From contig CP142459.1 of the NCBI GenBank assembly GCA_038049695.1, forward strand, positions 63,480,001 through 63,544,000: 64,000 bases of DNA, in the 5' to 3' direction. Positions 57,062-64,000 of this stretch are shown here, one piece after another (positions within the stretch are counted from its first letter, which is position 1; each line of letters opens with the position of its first letter). The position numbers and the translations under genes were made by a program. This DNA comes from Cinnamomum chago (Eukaryota; Streptophyta; Magnoliopsida; Laurales; Lauraceae). Under the pieces are notes generated by a model. That model saw only the letters and a program-made list of their open reading frames with translations, searched no databases and was not told the origin of the DNA.

Positions 57062-57067
57062 ATGTAA
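57062..57067 (+). promoter_or_regulatory. Minimal uORF ATG-TAA
   Basis: An ATG directly followed by TAA lies in the predicted leader of the LysM gene, 132 bases upstream of the start. Start-stop elements of this kind can stall or recycle ribosomes. Its use depends on the real transcription start. Confidence 0.5.
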
Positions 57068-57114
57068 CTGAAGCGGAATTCCGTTTTTTTTTTTAGAGGT
57101 TTTTTAGGGTTTAG

Positions 57115-57156
57115 ATGAGGATCCGGATGGGGATTTCATGTTTTAGTCGGATATAG
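57115..57156 (+). promoter_or_regulatory. 13-codon uORF in the LysM-gene leader
   Basis: ATG at 57115 opens MRIRMGISCFSRI and stops at TAG 57154-57156, 37 bases before the main ATG. It could damp translation of the LysM protein. Confidence 0.5.
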
Positions 57157-57193
57157 GGTTTCTGTTTGGGGAGAGCTGCGTGTGAATTGTGAA

Positions 57194-57394
57194 ATGCACA
57201 CCGAGAAAGGGCATTGGAACGGAAATTTTCAGTTTTTATCGGATGATCCGGTAGAAGGATTTGTCGGCAGAGGTGGATCCGATTTGGCGTCGCCGTCGAA
57301 TCCCCTGTTGATGCGGCCCGGCGTGAATTGCATCGAGCACCGCGTCTCGAAGATGGATACCGTTGCTGGCATCGCGATCAAGTATGGAGTTGAG
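57194..57394 (+). CDS. LysM-protein exon 1
   Basis: Sixty-seven codons from ATG to GGA GTT GAG before donor GTATAA. It starts MHTEKGHWNGNFQFLSDDPVEG, has a Gly/Ser linker, and encodes the first half of the LysM domain. Confidence 0.92.
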
Positions 57395-60300
57395 GTATAA
57401 AGATGCAATTTTTATTCTCAATGAATTTGTATGTCTTGTTATTGGTTTGGATTTTGGACTTTGAGATCTGATGTGATATGGGTTTGTGTTTGTTTTGATT
57501 TTTAAGTAGTTCATGTGTGCTGTAGGAGTTTCAGAGTATCAAATTGTTAGCCTGGTGCATGGACATTGTTCAATAACTATATGAGCAATATGATTGTATA
57601 TAAAAGAATGTCATTCCTGTTGGAAAGTGGTTTTTGTCATCTTACCAATATATATTAGAAGAAAAACCAAGATATCATCATCATTATCATCTTTTTCAAT
57701 TGTAATCTCTGCCAAAATTTTATTTCTAAGATCTTATTGGCCTTCACTTTTCATAGTTTGCATTATAAGCTCACTGATGATCCCAAGTATATGAACCCAA
57801 AACACTTTTATTGCTGGACTCCTTGAACTCAGTTTGTTTATCATGATTGAACCTTTTACTTTTTTATTTTTATTATCTAATTTAATGGTCCATTTGTGAT
57901 TTGTCATTGGCTGATTGAAGATAGTTAAGCTTGTCGAATTAGTTTGATATTGTATAACATATATTCTTGATGCATAGTGAACCCAGACCATTTAGAGACG
58001 CACTGATGGTGTGGGCACCATATCATCACCCTATTCTGTAAGTTTAGATGCATATACTCTGAAATATGAAGTTGCTTATATTGGCTATTCAGGACCTCTC
58101 TGGTTCATATGGGAGCATCATTGCTTATTGTAGGAAAGTGAGATGCTAGCTTTTCAGTTATTTGTGTTGCAATTTTGTTATAATAAAGGTTTGCATGTGG
58201 TGCTTTAGGTGGCGGACATTAAACGAATGAATGGCTTAGTGACGGATCTTCAGATGTTTGCTCACAAGACAATACAGATACCTCTACCAGGAAGGCATCC
58301 GCCATCGCCTATACTGTCAAATGGTTCGGCTAGTTCAGGGTAGGACCATGCTTATGTATTTCTCATTATTTTCTCAAATCGTTTTCGTTATTGTTGATAT
58401 TATTTCATTTCCATCATCTATCTCCTTGATTACACCAACACGGTTTCCAAGCCTGATTCTATCATCCATGCTTTGGTAGCTTATAGATTCTTTGATTCTT
58501 GTTATGTTTCCATTCTTGAAATTGCTTTCTTTTACTTCTGATATTTTACTTCATGAGAGTTGAATAAGCTTTCTTTTCAGTGTCCAACAGCCTTTATTTT
58601 CATTTTTTTTACAGTTTTGAAAAGACATTTTCAATCTGTCCTCTTAGAGTTCTATGCATCAACATTCTGTTGTTTTTAGTTTCAAAGATGGTACTTGCAT
58701 AACATAAGCATGGTTCAAAATCATAGCAGCTGCATTATCAACCGTAGTAGTTGAGGGCCATACGCTATTTTGAGAATAACGGCGCTACAGTCTAAAATCT
58801 AGTAGAGCCAAGTAATTTTAATTTGAAATACTGTTTTTCCTATTTTTTTTCCTCGTTAGCCATTCCTAAAGTTGTCTCTACTCTTATATGGTTCCAAATC
58901 ACTAAAAAACACAACGTTGGCTGCTACACAAGATTTGAAGTCTTTTAATTACTTAAACAATTCACACTACTACGCCTGCAACATAGCGTTTTGGCCATTC
59001 GTTGCTAAGCCCGCTGCAACCATTATTTTCATCCTTGAACACAATCACTTTACTTCCATAGTGCTACACTCATATGTAGCCTTGGTCTGTGGGTGGTCCA
59101 TGTCCAAATGCGCTGAAGTGCTGCGATAACCTTTTGTTATCAAGGGTTGTTATTCCTTTGTGGCACTTCATTTACATCAATTTTGTTTTGGGCACAACTT
59201 TTTGAAATACTTAATTCATTTCAAGTTTCATTGCTTGATAGAAACAATTTAAGCAGCCAAAGCTGTCAAAAAATGCCATTACAAGTCAAATCAAAATTCC
59301 TTACAGACATGAGAGTGAATGACCTTTAATCTTTGATGACAAGAAATCAATAAAGTTCTAACATTTAAAAAAATGTTTCATCATGGATTGATTCATTGTG
59401 GAGAAGTGTTGGGCATTGTTGAAAAAATGGTGGTGAAGATTGGAGAAGAAAGAGATGCCATGTGGAGAAGAGGTGATAGTGTCAAGATTTGGGGGTGTAA
59501 AGATTTAGTGAAAAAGGCATGGGATAGGATTTGGGGATCAAGGATTACAAGATGGATCTAGGGTTTGGAGGAATACTGCAAAAGTGGGAAATTGTTAGAA
59601 TAAGGTGGAGAAAAGTATTCTTCATCATCATCAAGGTCGTCATCATATTTGCCTTATCCCACCAATCTAAGGTAGACTTGAAGATTTTCACTAAATGACT
59701 TGTGTTTTTAAAGGTAGGTCTGTCATCTCTTTCTCTCTCTCTATAATAAGCTAAAGAGAGATTCTAGCTAATGAGTGTTGGTTGTTCTACCTTTAGGGAA
59801 GACGACAAGAAATACATGAGGACATACTAAAATCATACAACACATCCCTGAAATTAACTACCCTTAGAATAGTCACTTTTCCATTAGGGGAAACACCAGC
59901 TTTACCATTAATGTATCCTTATGCAGTCTATTCAAAACCATGGTCTCGGACTCTCGGTGTGCATTTTAACATTTATTTTCTCATTTGTTCCAAATCTTTG
60001 CGGGTCTTCTCCTTGTTCCTTCCAATATAACCCTTTAATTTCCTGTGCCAGGATTGTTTCTGACTTCTGTTTACGTGTACAAATAATCTCAAACGAGACA
60101 GTACTGTTTGATCTTTTTTTTTTTTTTCCTTCTATTGCAGCAAACAGGAGGTTCCTCATGCGTTCATCATAAATTCATCTCCTCTACTGTTCCGTGCTTC
60201 CATATCCCAACATAAATTGAGTATTCCTTTCCAAAAAAAAAAAAAATTTCAAAATCATCTTAACTATCCCTCTACCTCCTTTTCTTTTCAACAAGTTTGG

Positions 60301-63300
60301 AGGTCCCTCACTTCCCTAAGAGTAAAAGATTTTGTTTTGACAGCCTCATTGAACAAAAGTCTTACCTTTGATAAGCTTTAAAATGGAACATTGCCCTTAC
60401 CTACCTTCTCTTATGAGGAGTTTTGCGGAGGAATTATCGACCACTTGCTCGTTTGTATCTTGGCTTGGATCACAGCCTCTTTACATTCTTTATTCAATTG
60501 TCACTTGACTATTACTTCTTGCTTTAGGTCCCTGATGAGATCTTGGTCCATGGGTTCTCTATGAGAGTCAACTGCTTTTGAGAATGCTACCTTTGGCCAT
60601 TGCTTAGGGTATTCTGAATGAGAGGAATATAAGAACCTGGAAAAGAAGTCTTCCTCTTTGGTTTTAATTATGACAAGGTCTAAATCGTTGGTTATGCATG
60701 GTAAGTAAACACAAAATGATTTTTAAGGCATCTCCTATAGTGACATGGATAGAGAATGGATGTGGTACTAAAAGATGGTTTGGTCTATTAGCCTCAAAAG
60801 AGTTGTAGCCTTCCCTCTGCAGTCACAATGGTGAAATTTGAATACAAGGTGCAGTGTAGTTGGTAGCCTGGGACCATGGGAATTAGGGTATTGTTTTAAA
60901 ATTTAAAGGGAGATGTAGTCGTAATTTTTTTGAGGCGTAGTAGGGGTAGAGGGATCAGCAGAACCTATACACATACTAATCTTCCTCTTAGGTTTTAATT
61001 ATGGCAAGGTCTAAAATCGTAGGTAAAGAGTAAATGATTTGAAAGGCAGCTCCTATAGTGACATAGATAGAGAATGGATGTGGTACTAAAAGGTAGTTTG
61101 GTCTATAAGCCTAAAAGAGTCATAGCCTTCCCTTTGTGGTCACAATGGTAGAATTTGAATACAAGTTGCAGTGTAGTTGGTAGCCTGGGAGCACAGGAAT
61201 TCGGGTATTGTTTTAAAATGTGAAGGGAGACATAGTCATGATTTTTTTGAGACCTAGTAGAGGGCTAGGAGATTATGATATTGTAGAAATTATGGCCATC
61301 AAGTTAGGAACCAAGATTCTAGATGAAATCTATTTGGGTGTATTGACAATTAAAGGTGACATATATCATGAACAGAAGATTAATCAAAGGTTCTGTGGAG
61401 TATTATTTGTTAAGGATACTGTTATCGGCAAGCGAGGTTATTCGCAGACGTATCCCAAAAGTGCTCGATGAAGAAAAGGATGCTCTTGCTGAACCAGGAG
61501 TGGTAGGACCTTCCTTGAAGAGTATTCTTTGTTATGAATGAAGTAAGGGCACTATTGCCCCTGACTGTAGCTCTGTTGGGGACATGGGGTGTGTGTGCGC
61601 ATACGAGTGCGTGAGTTTTAAGTCCCCAACGTAGCAAAAAAGAAAAAAAGAATTATTATTGGCAATGGAAGTGATTTGTAGACGTGCCAAAAGAGCTCAA
61701 AGAAGAAGAGGATGCTCTTGCCAAAGCGGATACAAAATGAAAAACTACTCACATTACTTTACTAAAATGGAAGCAAGGTTGTTCTATGACATACCTAGAA
61801 GTCACTTGCCCAAGGCCCAAGAGTTTGATCTACTACATCTGGACTTCCCTGTGGCAAGTGATAGGAGCTTGAGGGTTGTGGTCTTGTGGATGATTATGCC
61901 TCTTTGAATTAAGCTCATAGTCTCTATGTTTCTCCATTTTTATCTTTATTAGTAGCAAAGTGTTAGTTATTTTTTTCCCAAAAGGATTTAGATTAAAAAA
62001 ATGTTGGTGAGTTTTCTAATGCTTATTGAAATCCATGAATCATGGTGAGAATCTAAAATCAGAATTACTAAGCACATTGATGTGTTTCTCATTCTTTTCT
62101 CCTTTTTGCTAATTACTGAAAAACACTACCCTTTCAATTATTTGACTCTGTTGATATAACTTCTTACACGAGCAACATTTTGATTAGTCCTTTGTTTGGT
62201 GTCTAGGTTTAACTAGTAAAAGAGATGGTTCTGTTCCAAATTTGTAAGATCCAGTTAACTTTCTGATCATTAAGCTTCAAAAATTACTGTTTAAGTTGCA
62301 CAATATCCAAACATGTTAACCGGTTGCAGGAAATGGATGTTGCATCTGGCATATTAGCTCATTTTGAAACATAAATATGATGCTTTGGGCTTATAGCTCA
62401 CCTTGCATATTAGCTGATTACTAAGCAAATTCTGTCATGCATGAATGCGTCAACTCGTTTCAATTTGATATTGCATGTTGTGCGTGCATATAGCTCGTTT
62501 TGCCATCAGATAGAGAAAGCACAGGCTTTCTGAACCTCATTGAAAAGTTAACTTGTCACATGTGTTCAGCAACAATACAAACAGGTATTAGTTACTAAAC
62601 AAACACATTCTTTCACAATTAAAGAAGAATCTCTACTACATTTTTACTAATTTTTTTGGAGGATTTGTGCTTACAGATTGTTATCTAGTTAATTTGTTTC
62701 TTCCATAATATCACCCACTTTGTTAACTCACATTGCCAAAATTATTGAGTCATATATTGACATATTTCTACTTTTTCATACCATTCTTGCTTGTTCTTGT
62801 GATAAGAAACCTGTCACAGTTGGCATTATCACTCGCATTTCTGTTTCTTACCATGGAGGCCGCCTATGAAAGGAGGATTATTTTGCAATTGAAACAACTG
62901 TGATAATCAGTGAAGCATTATTGTTTCCAAACATGTCGTGTTAGCAACAGTAGTCAGTTAGATATTATATATTCTAAACAGGGTACTGGATACAACGATA
63001 ATTCTTATAAATGTTTCCATTTGATGATGCTCTTTTTTTTTTCTTATAAATGTTTACATTTTATGATGCTTTTTTTTTTTTTTTTTGGGTTAATGGTATC
63101 ATGTAGATATGTTCTATATACACTCTTGCAAAGTTCAGATTAGTTCATCATTTCAATCTGTAGGCTGGAATGTTGCTCTGATAATATGATGAATCAATGT
63201 TATATGTATATTTTGTTAATTTCAACATGAACTGTGGAGCGGAGCTGCTTGCCTTTTCTCTACTGCCTCTTCTATCAATGCTAATGCTTGCAACCAACAT

Positions 63301-64000
63301 TTTCTGTTTTGATATTTGACTCTACTGTCTCTTCTATTAATGCTTATGCTTGCAACGAACAATTTCTGTTTCGATATTTGACTGTTGAGAGTAACGATTC
63401 CTAGGGTTGCTTCTTGTCTCTGAACTTATTGCAGATATCAAACCACTGAACAGACCCCGACCCGCCACCCTCATATTGACATATTGGATTCATTCCAATC
63501 CCTCAAGTTGAAAACCACGCCACATAGAGTTTCTCCAGCTATGAGCAGTTTACAAGGGTACTATGGCCTCACATCTTCAAATAACAAAGGTGCAGCAGAA
63601 GGCATGGAGATGACAGTCTACAGAGGAAGCAGAGGTCAGCACACAGAAGTCAACTTGCACTCAAAACCATCTCCATTACACCTTCCACCTCCAGGCTGGA
63701 AGTCTAGAAGCTTAGCCAATGGACTTCACCATGAAAATGGTGAACCAGTCGAGGAAGCAGTGGTTGCAGAGGCTGGGGACAGTGAGGCTGAGAGATCCAA
63801 TGAAAACTCTGTCCGGAGGCGCCAGAAAGCTGACATTGATCCGGCTTCTCGAACTAGTGAATTGCTGTTGAAGGAAGAATTTAGCAGCGGTGGATTCTCA
63901 GGAATAACTGGAAAAGGTCTAGCTCTTAGGCCCAAAACTATGAGTCGAGCATCTCTTGCAGCAGATGCTGATTCAGGTCGGCCCAATCCAGTACCTATGG
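57194..64000 (+). CDS. LysM-domain protein (3' partial)
   Basis: Three exons: 57194-57394, 58209-58339 and 63435 to beyond 64000, with matching phases and no stop. The first in-frame ATG after the stop at 57116-57118 is 57194; a GTG at 57182 is not needed. A single LysM domain runs from IEHRVSKMDTVAGIAIKYGVEV (exon 1) through VADIKRMNGLVTDLQMFAHKTIQIPLPG (exon 2). There is no signal peptide and no membrane segment, so the protein is probably intracellular, unlike LysM receptor kinases. The C-terminal part is Ser/Pro/Arg-rich and looks disordered, with VRRRQKAD and GKGLALRPK motifs typical of the AT5G23130/AT5G08200 group. The biochemical role is unknown. It lies 5.9 kb after the sacsin-like stop codon. 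Confidence 0.93.
57395..58208 (+). other. LysM-gene intron 1 (814 bp)
   Basis: Donor GTATAA, acceptor TGCTTTAG, phase 0 in the middle of the LysM domain. AT-rich; no other feature seen. Confidence 0.88.
58209..58339 (+). CDS. LysM-protein exon 2
   Basis: Forty-three codons plus GG: VADIKRMNGLV to GRHPPSPILSNGSASS, completing the LysM fold and its conserved IPLPG end. Donor GTAGGA. Confidence 0.92.
58712..59034 (+). mobile_element. MITE-like element, copy 2
   Basis: It begins GGTTCAAAATCATAGCAG and ends ATTATTTTCATCC. Shared internal blocks with the minus strand of 47830-48170 include AGAGCCAAG, CCTAAAGTTGT, TTCACTAAAAAACACAA-like, GCTACACAAGATTTGAA and GCGTTTTG.CCA. Confidence 0.7.
60649..61264. 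repeat. Imperfect tandem duplication (about 300-bp units)
   Basis: Unit 1 (60649-60955) and unit 2 (60982-61264) share CTTCCTCTT..GTTTTAATTATG, CTCCTATAGTGACAT, AGAGAATGGATGTGGTACTA and CAGTGTAGTTGGTAGCCTGGGA with scattered differences and small indels. Confidence 0.88.
62999..63085. repeat. Short duplication separated by poly-T
   Basis: CTTATAAATGTTTCCATTTGATGATGCT plus poly-T is followed by CTTATAAATGTTTACATTTTATGATGC plus poly-T, with a period of about 42 bases. Confidence 0.8.
63260..63383. repeat. 62-bp tandem duplication
   Basis: A unit starting CTACTGCCTCTTCTAT at 63260 recurs at 63322 with about six differences, ending 51 bases before exon 3. It may affect branch-point context. Confidence 0.9.
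63435..64000 (+). CDS. LysM-protein exon 3 (runs off the window)
   Basis: Starts A TAT CAA ACC ACT after TTGCAG and stays open to position 64000. It contains YYGLTSS, a Pro-rich SPLHLPPPGWKSRSL segment, an acidic stretch, VRRRQKAD, and GKGLALRPKTMSRASL, which are family signatures of the intracellular LysM proteins. Confidence 0.92.

Larger units (their letters stand above)
58340..63434 (+). other. LysM-gene intron 2 (5.1 kb)
   Basis: Donor GTAGGA and acceptor TTGCAG join GG to A (Gly). It contains the MITE-like copy 2 (58712-59034), an imperfect duplication (60649-61264), a distant repeat pair (61425-61500 and 61660-61720), a poly-T-linked pair (62999-63085) and a 62-bp tandem pair (63260-63383). 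In 59035-60648 and 61721-62998 I recognise nothing. Confidence 0.88.

Overview
This window is nuclear plant (angiosperm) DNA. It is AT-rich, has spliceosomal introns of up to 11.3 kb with GT..AG borders, and carries many LTR retrotransposons and LINE relics. The long introns and layered repeats suggest a medium to large genome, perhaps a magnoliid or another woody angiosperm, but I cannot fix the species from sequence alone.

Two genes lie head-to-tail on the + strand. The first, positions 3326-51304, is nearly all of a sacsin-like giant protein of the family containing Arabidopsis AT5G23110. Eleven exons join in one uninterrupted frame of 4408 codons plus a stop. Roughly the first 300 residues, including the first ATPase-like module, must lie upstream of the window. 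The protein has repeated sacsin (SIRPT) units: the rest of unit 1, unit 2 with an intact-looking Hsp90/GHKL-type ATP pocket, and unit 3 whose pocket has lost its key residues. It ends in a C3HC4 RING finger, unlike animal sacsin. The second gene, 57194 to beyond 64000, encodes an intracellular LysM-domain protein (like AT5G23130/AT5G08200). Its LysM domain is split over exons 1 and 2, and exon 3 runs off the window.

Layout: 1-3325 is intron of the sacsin gene, starting with a purine microsatellite and a GC-rich repeat. Exon A is 3326-9321. An 11.3-kb intron (9322-20628) holds a young complete Ty1/copia element (11563-16863, TSD GAGGG, two nonsense codons) and a 2.45-kb solo LTR (17425-19872, TSD ATTTG). 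Exons B and C are at 20629-22136 and 22355-22618. The next introns hold a 631-bp TRIM element (24687-25317, TSD CTAAT), an antisense copia relic, an antisense RTE-like LINE and antisense L1 pieces. Exons D-J lie between 26588 and 44958. A 6.1-kb last intron holds a sense L1 relic and a MITE-like repeat, and the RING exon is 51107-51304.

The intergenic interval (51305 to about 56770) holds a degenerate minisatellite at 53.9-54.8 kb. The LysM gene has a recognisable promoter (G-box, TATA box) and two small uORFs. Its second intron carries another copy of the MITE-like repeat, in opposite orientation, and several local tandem duplications. The host exons are intact despite the transposon load, so both genes look functional. 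Nothing resembles a prokaryotic system (no CRISPR, no operons). The most unusual host features are the sacsin-RING architecture and the degenerate third ATPase module.
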